Positions 51,101-61,883 of a stretch of 64,000 nucleotides of DNA are shown piece by piece; positions within the stretch are counted from its first letter, which is position 1, and the number at the start of each line of letters is the position of its first letter. This stretch comes from Diploscapter coronatus (taxonomy: Eukaryota > Nematoda > Chromadorea > Rhabditida > Rhabditidae): assembly GCA_964036155.1 (NCBI GenBank), contig OZ038423.1, positions 69,765,249-69,829,248 of the forward strand, in the 5' to 3' direction. Position numbers and translations under genes: made by a program. The notes below the pieces were generated by a model. That model was not told where the DNA came from. It did no database searches and was given only the letters and a program-made list of their open reading frames with translations.

Positions 51101-52066
51101 TATCAGGCTCATAAGTAAATTAAGATTACGTTTTAAAACCTAGAAGATGAAATTCAGGACGAACTCATTATTGTTTCATATCGATTCACACACGCCTGGA
51201 ATTGGGAAATTGCTAAAAACCACCTGCTCAGTGGACGAAGTGTGTCTGTCGGATCAAATTGAAGAGGTCGAATTTCGAACCCGGATTTCACATGTCCTCT
51301 TAAATTTAGATCGGCAAAACTTACCCAGGAAGATCGCTGGAGTTGATTATCAGAACTACGCAGGCTCCGGTAGTGAATATATCTCAGGGTATGAAAATTC
51401 ACGATCCTTTTTAAACGAATTTAATTTCCTTTTTAGATACTGCTACCCTTCAATTTTCGGGACGATGTCTATTTTTCATCGAGGGCACCCGACAGAAAAT
51501 CGGAGTTATTCCCTTCACAGCTAAGATTCACATGCAAATGAGAACTGTTGGAGGTGTTTTGAAAGGTGGATCGAAAAAAATCAATAAGTCAATAGATATC
51601 GTGATAATTCTCAGGATCAATGACAATTCCTTACTTTGCTTTAACCGATGGAGTTGATTTCTTTGGCTTAACCGCTCGACAGTTAGAGGGTTTGCGAAGA
51701 AGTACCCAAATCGGACTGGAGACCTTCATAAACGCCAATCTAGCCGACGGGATACCATTACAAACTCAGCATATGAAGTAGGGGATTTTATTGCTCACCA
51801 ATCCATATCCAGTTTAAACTTCACTCAAAAACTTACAAGAATTCCACTTTAAAAACTATTCAAGTAATAATGTCAGTAAAGTTATACCGAATAAATCCTA
51901 CAATGGACTGGATTTACACAGATAAGTCCGGATACGTATAAAATGCTTCAATTTCAGGCTGCCACTGAGAATATCCTCCCCTATTCTAACTCTCGTACCA
52001 AATCAGGTCCAACTAGAAGTCAACGCTGATATATACAACTCATTATACGGACACTGGAATCCTTAG
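48103..52066 (+). CDS. BPI/LBP/CETP family lipid-binding protein (5' partial)
   Basis: Secreted two-barrel BPI/LBP type protein, roughly 540 residues visible. The first visible exon carries the end of a signal peptide (WLLNCLQVHSQ) and KPAIRVRLNRGVFDQTS; then AGLIEYEVPRVQMSPTHQC, APPNLFAIKVSDFDF, ITGQLTGNI, VGDMGLLTDTVNNKY, a basic linker (KRARARVWKRHKRAARND), NHFFNLNRLSHLL, YPPFPFRLPKKAENRM, DSHTPGIGKLLKTTC, IEGTRQKIGVIPFTA, and the end IYNSLYGHWNP. Family members bind lipids or LPS; nematode members are uncharacterised. The linker holds an RHKR furin-type site between the halves. The intron 48206-49115 uses a GC donor (GTAG|GCAAGT), and the intron ending at 50993 has GG in place of AG. The start exon is missing. 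Confidence 0.85.
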
Positions 52067-52465
52067 ATTGAACTTGAATTAGAAGATTACGGCAACTTAA
52101 TTGTCACATCACTAAGTGAACTGACAAAACATTACGATTGTATCGGTTCACCTACCTATGATTCATCGATCTTCAAATATTGGTTATCTTTGCATCACGT
52201 ATTAATTCTTGAACGAGGTCCTCAATTATTGAAATACGGGTAGTTTTTACTTAATAAGCGCCTAATAAATGCATTGCAATACATAAAACTGTGTGATGTG
52301 TGGTTTTCGTTGTAAAAATACAAGTCCAAAAATTTGTGAAATACACAAATTCGCAGGTAAATATTTACCCACATTTTTCGGCCTTCAACGCACAAACTCG
52401 TAGTTTACCCTCGCTATTTCATCATTTCCTGCCCGGAAAATCATTCTTAATCACCTAACCGCGAA
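52067..52465. other. Spacer between BPI and lipase genes
   Basis: About 400 bp, AT-rich, same-strand neighbours. Too long for a tight operon spacing, so separate promoters are likely. No other feature. Confidence 0.5.
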
Positions 52466-54832
52466 ATGTCGAAACTTCACGTATATTTTCTAAGTTATTC
52501 GACTATATTAATTGCTTTAATTGCTATAATTAACGCTCAAAATAATAATAATCGAAAGACTAACTATAACGAGCAAGAAGCTCGAGCTATGCTATTATTG
52601 TGCGCCGGCGCGTATGGTCAAGGCAATCAACATCAACAGTGTGTGGATAGGTAAGTTTTAACCTAGCAAGGAATATAAACTGTAAATCACGGATATTACT
52701 CAAAATCAGTAGGTAACCCCAATCTAGCACACTGATCACGATAATCAAGTCAGAAGATGCTAAAGGTCCCGAATAGCTTCGCAGTTTAGCTCCCGATTTC
52801 AACTATTCACTTCGCATGCATCAACAAAAGTTCAAAAGTAGTTTACATTGTGAAAGTGGGTGCTAGCAATGGTATTATTCGCTGCAACAGCAAAGGAAAA
52901 TTCGCAGTCAATTTGCGGTACTATTTGGGACCTTTAGCGTTTTTTTGACTTTATTAACGTGTTCAACGCATTCGATTTAGGTTGACCTAGCAGTTTTGAG
53001 CAAGATTCGTGATTTACACATTGCTTACATTCCTTATAAATCTAAAATTAGCATGAAGTTTAAGTTTATAGGGCTCTGCCTGGTACTCCAGAAAGAGAAA
53101 TTGTCATGGATCTTCTAAATGAGACTTGCGACGATCGGGGCAATCCCTGTGAATGTTATATTGGTTGGAAAATGCTAAATTTGAAGATTACTGAATTTTT
53201 AAGTGGCGTCGCACTCGATAAAAACACTTTTTATAATATTCCGAGGCACTAAAACTGATGTAGGCTGGTTTTAATCTAAAACCCAATTCAAATGTATGTA
53301 ATTTTCAGTCACAATTAATACTGGAAGGAATATCAACTCTTAAGCTTGGAACAGATTTCTTAGGAATGGGAAATGTCAATAAATGTTTAAATTTGAACAC
53401 AAACTATAATTTTAATTTAAGGTGAATGATTATTTCCTAAATGGACATAACGTTCTTTGGCCTGGTGTGGAAAATACATTGAGGAATCCCCGATATAACG
53501 GATACAAAATTATCTTAACAGGCCATTCCTTAGGCAAAACCAAACTTTACATCAAATTAACCATAATTTCAAATTTAGGAGGAGCTTTAGCGAGTTTGGC
53601 TGCAGCAAGAATAGCTAAACAAGGTAGCTTTTAATTCAATTATTTCTTAGTCGACTTATTTTAGGATATCGTCCTGGAAATATGATCAAAATGATCACGT
53701 TTGGCCAACCCAGAGTTGGAAGTCTTGAGTACGCCAAAAGCTATGATAATATGAGGATTGAGAGGTTTTAATTAGCATAATTTATAAATTCAATTTAGTT
53801 TTAGTTATCGAGTGGTTAACGCTCAAGATATAATCCCGCACTCGCCGGCGTGTCAGAAGAATAACACCTTAGGCATTCCAAATGATCAATCCAAACCCTG
53901 CGATCAAATTGCTATTGAAAAACCTTATCATCATGGAATTGAAATCTGGTTAGTAAAACTAGGTTTAGAGGGCGCAAGTAGAGTAAAATTATAGTGAAGC
54001 GAACTTTATACAGCAATTTTCCGTCACAAATATATTCCTCGAAAATAAAGCAGCTTCAAAGGGGAATTTTCTTTGCAAAAATGGAACCGACTAATAGGTT
54101 AACAATTTTCATGCACTCTCATTATTTTGACCACTGGAATGAGAAAACGAACGCATTTTCAATCATTACTGTAATCACTTCTGTGAAACTCTATCGTTCC
54201 CTCTCCCAAATGAACTAGAAATGATGGGAGAAATAACTATTTTGAAGATTTAGCAGACGATTAAATGTATTCAAAATCCTGAACACGAATTCAAGTGACG
54301 AAAAATGTTTTAAAAAGTAAAAAATTCGGAAGACGTCTTTTCGACGTTCATAACTTTCTATGGGATTATCCATTTCGAAGACGAGAAAGAGTATTGGAAT
54401 CAGTGAAATTCAAATTTTCATATAGTCCTACTCTCATTATTCAAACCCCATATTTAAAAATCCACTTGCGCCCTCCAAATAAATTATCGAAATTTGAAAG
54501 TTTGTAGGTATCCGAACTCTATGTCTCCAGGCAGTCAATATATGGAGTGTCTAGGAGCCCCCTACGGGGAGGATTTTTCATGCTCTGATCGACTCAAATT
54601 CGATTCGAAGAATAGCAAGACCTATGTTAATGATCATAGGCACTATTTTAATGTTCAAGTATTTTTATTATTTAAGTTAAAATTAAATTTCTAAATTCAG
54701 GTTCCAAAATTTGGTAAAACAGGGTGCAATTCAAACTTTCCAGAAGGTTATCCAGAGAGTGACGATAATAATAAGAATGTAATTCAAAAAGCGGCGGAGG
54801 GTATTAAAACCATTGCCAATATTATTGGATAA
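52466..54832 (+). CDS. Secreted class 3 (alpha/beta) lipase
   Basis: Ten exons encode 360 residues. Signal peptide (FLSYSTILIALIAIINA), then an Asn-rich linker and a class 3 lipase domain: oxyanion motif IIFRGTKTD, nucleophile elbow GHSLGGALA (Ser169), FGQPRVG, Asp227 in VVNAQDIIPH, HHGIEIWYPNSM, and His312 in NDHRHYF, which makes a complete Ser-Asp-His triad. Nematodes have many such secreted or gut lipases hydrolysing triacylglycerols. Cysteines in QCVD, CDDRGNPCEC, PACQ and CSD probably form disulphides. The elbow is interrupted by a 45-nt GC-AG intron (53534-53578) that is open in frame; if retained it would add 15 residues between GHSLG and GALA. The intron before YPNSM is about 500 bp. 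Confidence 0.93.
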
Positions 54833-55940
54833 ATTTTAACAATGAACGAACAAAAATGGCTGGAATAAATAAATTATATTATTAAAAAACCCTGAGATTA
54901 AACAATGAAAAGAAATCTCAAAATGATGCCAATCATAAAAGTTCATCAGTGATTATTGATAGAGTTTTCAAAGAGGAAACCCGTTTTGCTATTTGAAACT
55001 CGAATTCCAATCGACGAAACTCGAAAAAGTTGAATCATGCAAGCAGTTATACGATGAAAGAGGCAAAAAATAAAAAATAAATGACGTGATGAGAACATTG
55101 TCTTGATGAAATTTAATATAAGGATGAAAATCTATGGAAAATAGGTTTAAGTCAAAATGTAACAACTCCAAACTATGAGTGTATCTTTTCTATTGGATAT
55201 AGAATAGAATCCGTTCCAGTCCGACAACTTAGACAGTCGTTTCCTTCCTCATTTTCTTCAACTGCATTCGATCTAATGTATCGCTAAAATATGAATTAAA
55301 TTTAGAATTATTATTTAATCGTGTGAAAAGCTGATCTTCATGACATCATTATATACTTCTCCCCCTTAGACTAAATTTATCAGTGTTTACTAAACATGGC
55401 TTGTGTGATCATCGAATAGAAGTCAGAAAGAAAGGAAGAAGGGACAAGATAATTGATCTATTTTGGCGAATTGATGCTTTACAATAGAGGAAAAGCCTTG
55501 GAAAAATGGAAAAAAAATCATGTACTTAAAAGTGAATATCGCCATTTAATTTTCACTCATTTCATATAGCGTTTGTATAATTCATCAATTCATCATGATA
55601 CTATTTTTAAAGTCCACCAATATTTTTGACGTATGGTGAAGAGAGTAAAATTAGCAAATTTTAATCAAAGTGAAATGGTGTACTTTACATATGGTCGTTT
55701 TTCACTTGTTTTATATCGTCAAAATCACTCAACTCCAATCACTCGTACTTCGATTATTTCAAACAGTCTCACTATCAACAAATTTATCGACCAGTCAAAA
55801 ACTTGTCGGTAATTTCGCACACACACAACGTGTCCTGCCTGGCCCCAAGACATTTCAGTTTTCGATACGTTTTCTTCCAGGACTTATTAAACGCTCAAAT
55901 TCGGCATATTCCAGCATTTCAAACAAATTCCTATCGAAAT
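54833..55940. other. Intergenic, no gene seen
   Basis: 3' flank of the lipase and upstream region of the small peptide gene. Only short frames; nothing recognised. Confidence 0.45.
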
Positions 55941-56113
55941 ATGCAGTCAGTTACTGTTATTCTCGTAATTTTCCTACTAATTACACTATTTTCTCAAAGT
56001 TTTGGGTAAGAATTTTAATTTTTCAGTTTTTAAAGTAGAATTTTTTTAGATTATTCCCCTCGCATTGGAACATCGTATCTTCATTGCCGGATGAAATAAA
56101 GGAAATCTGGTAG
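55941..56113 (+). CDS. 42-residue secreted peptide, unknown
   Basis: Two exons (GT-AG intron, phases agree) read a strong signal peptide, MQSVTVILVIFLLITLFSQS, followed by a short mature part of about 20 residues ending SSLPDEIKEIW. There is no dibasic cleavage site or amidation Gly, so it does not look like a classical neuropeptide precursor. The frame is open further upstream, so a longer N-terminus cannot be excluded. It could also be a chance pair of exons. Confidence 0.4.
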
Positions 56114-56165
56114 ATCTCATAATTTAAAACTATTATATCTTGTAAATAATAAATATGTTTAAATC

Positions 56166-56926
56166 TTACGTGGTCTGAACTTCGACATCATTTGTAACAA
56201 TTTGTTCGGGAAAGTCGTCGTCCATCGTTCTGTTTTCGTATTTTCTTCGAGAATTTCTCGATGTTATCGTTTCCGTCGAAGCGTCTCTCGTCCGCCTGCC
56301 ATCCTAAAAATGACTAAGTTTAAGTTTTACTCCAAAATTTTCCCATTTACCTGATTTTCTCTATTATTCCTGCTTGCAGGCCTCGAGTCCCTTGATCTAA
56401 TCATAATGGGTGAATCCTAAAAATGGCTAATTCCGAATTTCCTTGAAATTCTACCATAAGGCTATCAAATAAAATTTTGACAAATACAAATAATTAGCAT
56501 ATAATTTTTTACCAATTCTGTCATAGTCAATATGTGAAAATATCATTAGAGTTAGAATGGTTGCTTTTTAAATTATCAAAATTTACCATAATTTCTCTAT
56601 TATTCCTGCTTGCAGGTCTCGAGTCCCTAGACCTAGTCATAATAGGCGTATTTCTTTCAGTTAAAGCTAGTGTTTCTGTTTCGTCACCACATTCAGAAAC
56701 AGCTTTTCTGTGTCGATCTAATAATCGATTTATTTGATCCACGTAGTTTTTCGGCAAAGGTTCGACGTCATACTGCCTAGATTTCAATTGTAAGTATATT
56801 CAAAATTAGAATCTGCTAATTCTACCGGTTTTTAAGATTAGTTCGACTATTTAAATAGCATAGAAATGCTGTAAGAAGGACTAGAATTAGGAATATCAAA
56901 ATTATGGTCCATTCGGTAAGGGACAT
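56166..56926 (-). CDS. Arg/Ser-rich single-pass membrane protein
   Basis: Four exons encode 164 residues. Start MSLTEWTIILIFLILVLLTA gives an N-terminal membrane helix with a very short luminal end, then a cytoplasmic tail: DVEPLPKNYVDQINRLLDRH, an acidic stretch, two copies of PIM(T/I)RSRDSRPASRNNRE in successive exons, a further basic RRTRDAST, and the end EQIVTNDVEVQTT. All splice sites are canonical and phases agree. Family not recognised. Basic Arg/Ser repeats suggest phosphorylation or RNA/cytoskeleton binding, but this is inference only. Confidence 0.7.
56353..56650 (-). repeat. Exon duplication within the Arg/Ser-rich gene
   Basis: About 54 bp around 56357-56410 recurs at 56592-56645, nearly identical at DNA level (ATTATTCCTGCTTGCAGG, CTCGAGTCCCT), including silent positions. 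The duplication is recent and encodes the two copies of SRDSRPASRNNRE. Confidence 0.85.
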
Positions 56927-57750
56927 TTGAACATTTTATGGCGGAAAAGTCAGTGAAAAATTAGCGACATTTTCCTGCGAAAGACAGATGCCAATTCCTA
57001 TCTGTTACAGACAAATCGATATACGAGAGAAGATGGGCAAAATGCTAGAAAAAGAGAGGAAGAAGGGGGAAGTCAATCAACCATACAAAATATGCAGTCA
57101 TCGTTTAACATGAATACTCGAGCCTCGAGGTCAAAAAAAAGTTGATATTCATTCAAACAAAAATATGCATGGTTTAAAAATATTAATAAAGATATTCGGA
57201 AATATTATAAATGCCCTAAGTCGGGGAATCATTCCATGTACAATATTTTTACGACGCTCGATAAAATTAGCCGTGTAGGAACTCAGGATGAAATTCAAAA
57301 TTGTGTTATTGTTGATTGGGGAGAACGTCGATATTCAAAAATTACGTTACTCATCTCACGTTTCTCTTATACGCGACTCACTATTTCGCTTCTCCAAATT
57401 CGATTTCTAATTTGGGGAATGAATATCGACTCTCTTCAATCAACGATATATTTATTTATTGTTGTTTTTTTCCTAAATGAATTATGTCGTATTATTTATT
57501 ATCTCTATGAAAATGATACAATTTCAGAGGCAAACTTAAACCCGTAGCTAAAATGATAGAACTTTGATGAAATTCTGAAATCGTTATTTGATTGTTCGGC
57601 AATATATACTTTGATGCAAATTATATAAGTTTTGAGATTTAGAGGTAGAAATGCATAAGTATTCAGGTTAACTATTGTTCATGGATAATTAATTTACTCT
57701 GATTTTAATAGCGCAATTTTGTAAAATGACGTTAAGAAAATGTTAAAATA
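56927..57750. other. Intergenic, one doubtful plus-strand frame
   Basis: A 103-codon plus frame (57236-57547, ending NELCRIIYYLYENDTISEA) is open but has no recognised family or supporting exon; I give it about 0.15. The rest is AT-rich. Confidence 0.4.
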
Positions 57751-60700
57751 TCACAGATGTTTCCTAAGAAATTGAAAGATTAGCAAAATAGCAATTAACA
57801 AAAGGAGCATCGAGGAAAAGGCATTAGATGAAGGACGGAGGGAGGAATTGCACACATTCTGATGACACGCGCATAGCGTCAATCTAAAAGGTTATATCAT
57901 TGTAAAATAAGTTTAGTTATTCCAACTCCAATATAAACTATTTAACTTCAAGGCAAGGTAGATTTGAAGCTGATTTAATACCTAATCAACGTAAATTTAG
58001 GCTTCAACTTAAATATGGACTTAAGCTTAATAGTACCTGGTCGGTTCCAGCTCAATTCTTCGGTGATTTGACAGAAATAAATCTCTAATTGTCGTATCTG
58101 AATTAGTCACTTAAATCATAGTTTAAGTTTGAAATATATTCAAACCTAAACACGAAGCTTGATCGGTAATCCTCCTTAATAAAGTCGTGTTATAGCCTAT
58201 GATGTCTGAGAGACAGCCTCGCATGTACCCGTGATGCCGACGGCCTAAAGTATTCAGATTTCACCTCCAACTTTAAAAGTCTTATTTCATACCCCCAACC
58301 ACATCGTTCATTTTCAGCGTGACACACATATCCGAGCAATTTTTCGTGAACAAGTATGACCTGTCCAATCTGAAAATCGATATTTTAAATTTAAGCTTGA
58401 AAAAATAAAGTTAACAATTAGCAAGGGTAGTAAGGTAGTAAGTAAGAAATATCATTCTTGCCTACTATTTAATGCTCTATTTTATTCATTTGTGCTTACC
58501 ACCTTTGGTAGTCGCCCTAAAATTTAAATAGTATTACGTATGCCGATCGCAGTGATGCGTAAATGACAGGGGCCGTCTGTACAAATGCGCCAGATTCGAG
58601 TAGTGATCCTCCAGGTACGGACTCATGCAGGAGTAACATGGTAATCGGAGAGCTAAAACGGATATTTGAAATCCAAGAGAGTATATACGATCCATATAAA
58701 TTATATGTGGATATATCAAACCCAGATATTTTAACTTCTTAGGAAATATGAAAATCCTTCCTTTTTGTTACTCTGTAATTGTCCTATTTTGCGTTTTACG
58801 TATTCTATCTCGTCTATTTTGTCTAGTTTTAGAGCTTTCGGGTCCGGAACATATTTAGCTAATTGCGAACCGAACCCAGTGGAAGGAAAGAAGTCAAACT
58901 TAATTATTTCCATCCTCAGGCCAGCTGAATTCGAGTTTTCCTAGTAATTTAGGCCGCTTTTGAATATCGATTACTTAAATCTCGTAGAAGGCCGAGAATA
59001 GTAAAACTTGAAAACATGATCCTCTTGAATTATTCAATTTTAGCTTAACATCTAACAATAAGATATCAAAGTTACTGAAATAGTAGTAGAATATTTTTGT
59101 TTAGGCACCACTTTTATTAATATTTTCCTAAATATCCAGGGAAATTATCCCTAAATTTCAAGAGGAAAAGTGGTAATTGTTTGGACTCGAAAATAGAAAC
59201 AAAAGGGTTTTTCGAATTCCAAGTCCTCAAACCCTTTGAGATTTCTGCCCAAGCTGCAGCCCCCTTTTGACTTGTCAATATTCATCTCCATAAGGAAAAG
59301 AGCATGACAAATTGCCAAGGTTCGGGACTTTGAAAAACGAAGATTTATCAGATTTCATGTCGCTTTAAGATATTTTATATTGGCTTGGAAAAGGAGAGAA
59401 TGACATGGTTAAAACACTCCAATAGGTGAATATATTTTATCCATATGATTTCGCATATCTCTTAAAAATAAATACATGTTTTTAATATATTCTTCATATA
59501 TGTACGCAAAATACAAGTGGTCTTATGAGTTGGAAAATGTGAGCATTTTGTCGTCGTTTTCCCTAAGAAGATGCGCGCTTTTGCGTCTAAAAGCCCTTTA
59601 TAGCTTTATATTTGAGAGCTTTCACTGTGAGAGAGAAGATAGAAGTTTTCGAGCCTTTTTCGCTGCCTATTTTGGCCGAGTCTGAAGCGCCCTCCGTCGG
59701 AAAGAAGCACGTTTATTCAATCAGAAACGCGAGATGGGCACGCGAAAATTCAGAGAAAATCGAGAAAGCGCCCTAGATTAAGTAAAAATGCGAAAAATTC
59801 ACTTAAGTCTGACAATTCTCCAATGGTCATTTTATGCATATCGAAAATTTCGTGTTTATGAAAAATAGAGGTTTAAATGAGATAAAATAATAATTAAAGT
59901 TAATGACCACTTCGAATAGTCATCATTTTATGCAGGTTTAAAATCTCATTTATTTGAAAAGAAATGGCTTTTAAATGGAGAATTTGGCCTTTCAATAAAT
60001 TCGTGGGATTGAAAAACTTAGAATGTATACCTTCTCCATGTTATTTCTGCTTTCAGATAAAAAGAATAAAGGTTAGGTTAAAGATGCTAATTCTGGAATT
60101 TCCAAAACTTAATGTATGTCCAAACAAAGATTAATTTTAACTTACTAGGAAACAAAAATATATCTCGGTAGTTGGACCGACGACGCCCCATACTGATTAG
60201 ACTTTCTGAGTCTAGAATTTCACATCTACGTAGAAATTAATTGAAGCTCTCTACAAAATAGACCCGAAGAAAGAACGGGTGAACGGATATAAATGGCTTG
60301 ATTTCTCGCTGAAAATGAATCGCAGACGGCAAAGAAAACCCACCCTAAGGCTTGGGGCCAAAGCAAAGTAGAAATAGAGAAAGCCGGCCATTTTTCCGGA
60401 TTAGGCCCATTTTCAGTCGAGAGAAAAACGACGATTTAATTAAAAGGGTCTATAGCCCTGAAAGGCAGACTAGCAATGAGGAAATATAAGACTAGACTTG
60501 AAATGAAAGATAAAAGTCGACGAATGTTGACAAAAATCAGGAATCCAACGATGTTTCAGGCCGCGGTAAAATATAGTCGGTCTCCAGAGGAAGTAAAGCG
60601 AAACGTTTGAAAAGTCAGCTGCTCTAGCCGCTGCGCCAGGCCGTGCAAATTTCCGTTCCACGACAATTTTACGATGAAGGCGCGCAATAAAACAATGCAG

Positions 60701-61883
60701 ATTTTGAAGTCAGAACAGCAATTTTAGGGTAAGCACGCCAAAAATGGAATGCTGACTTGAATAAATCGCTGAGAAAAATAGCGTTTGTCGACAAAAAAGA
60801 TGGAATTCCGAGGGAGAATTTATGAATATGCATTCGAAACACTGGAATTCGCATTTTTAAGGGGAAAAGCTCAACTTCTTTGACACCTCAATGTTTTATG
60901 GTTCAAATAATTAGACTATCCCCTGAAAAAGCTACACTTCACCAAGAATCCAAATTCGAGGGTCAAAAATTCAAAATTTTCGCGGCGGTACTCTTACCTG
61001 TAGTGAAATCGGATACATTGGCTAGTAGGTAGGAAAATAGCGGCAGTACGTCGGCTGCCATAGAAAGAATACAGACATTCAGGATTAGAAGAAGTTTTTC
61101 CAACTTCAAAAATGGAAGTTGAAGTCTTCGAAAAAGTGCACTTGTGTAGTGAAATGGAATTTAGCAACACTGCACTGGACTTTTAGTGGAAGAAAACAGG
61201 AGACGTCCAGATTTTGAAAGCCGAAACGGAAGGAGGCCCTCTTGCGGACGGAAGGGCAGGCGAGAGACAGAGGGATAAGGCTGGATTTAAGGAGAGATAA
61301 AAAGAAATAAAGACAGATAAGGACTGGGAGAAAAAGGGAGTGCAAGAATTCGAACAATGGCGCACGAAAGGGAGTAGATGAGTGACAGGCCACTTGGTGG
61401 GATGGCTCAGTCGGTTGGAGGCCTAATTCCACTTGTTCCACTTGTTCCACTTGGGATCTCTTTGGGATTGAGCTAGCAGATAAACAAGACGGATTTGGAT
61501 TTGCAGCCAGCGGGAGTGGGAGAGGAGGGGCGATCCGTCAAAAAACCGAGAGGAAAATGCCACTCAGCCGGAAACCGACTTCCCGGCAAAAAATTGAATC
61601 GCATAGTGCTTGAATCATAGGATTCAGAGATAATTTACTTTCGGGAGTTCTTTTTATTATCTAATAATAATAATAATAATAACATTTAAGGATCTTGTAC
61701 TTTAAGATACTAATAATTTGGATAAAGGTACCTGATCTTCATCAATTATACGATTTTAGGGGGTCTTTCAATAGTTTGAGATCCTCATATTTCAAAAATA
61801 AAAGTACCTGTATCCTCTGGGATGGCGGGGTCATGAACGTTTGCGAGAATGAATGAGAATAGTTTGGTGAATTGAGATGTCAT
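57751..61883 (-). CDS. ODR-2/HOT-like Ly6 protein, two alternative first exons
   Basis: Six shared exons (58772-58924, 58538-58652, 58293-58369, 58146-58244, 58037-58097, 57751-57883) encode a three-finger module: LRLPCYSCMSPYLEDHYSN, LSFTHHCD, FTKNCSDMCVTL, GYMRGCLSDIIGYN, LFLSNHRRIELEP, CACHQNVCN, then a GPI-signal tail (MLLLLIAILLIFQFL). This pattern fits nematode ODR-2/HOT proteins, GPI-linked and neuronal by family. Two candidate first exons, 60998-61061 (MAADVLPLFSYLLANV) and 61808-61883 (MTSQFTKLFSFILANV), resemble each other, both end in phase 1, and complete a 233- or 237-codon frame. ODR-2 in C. elegans also has alternative N-termini. Doubts: no clear signal peptide, and exon 58772-58924 may instead be a separate 60-codon gene. 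A Met just before LRLPCYSC (MDRIYSLGFQISVLALR) is another possible start. Confidence 0.65.
58925..60997. other. Large first intron with a degenerate tRNA-like piece
   Basis: About 2 kb without a supported exon. On the minus strand at 60619-60641 TGGCGCAGCGGCTAGAGC matches a tRNA D-arm/A box, but no matching acceptor stem or B box follows, so it is at most a tRNA relic or tRNA-derived SINE. Confidence 0.45.

Noticed and set aside
58480..58512. Mini-exon GCGACTACCAAAG in the ODR-2-like gene
   Set aside because: Including it brings a stop in the next exon; skipping it joins HT to LDRSYLF in phase.
60555..60650. tRNA gene on the minus strand
   Set aside because: Only the D-arm/A box is convincing; no acceptor stem, anticodon stem or B box.
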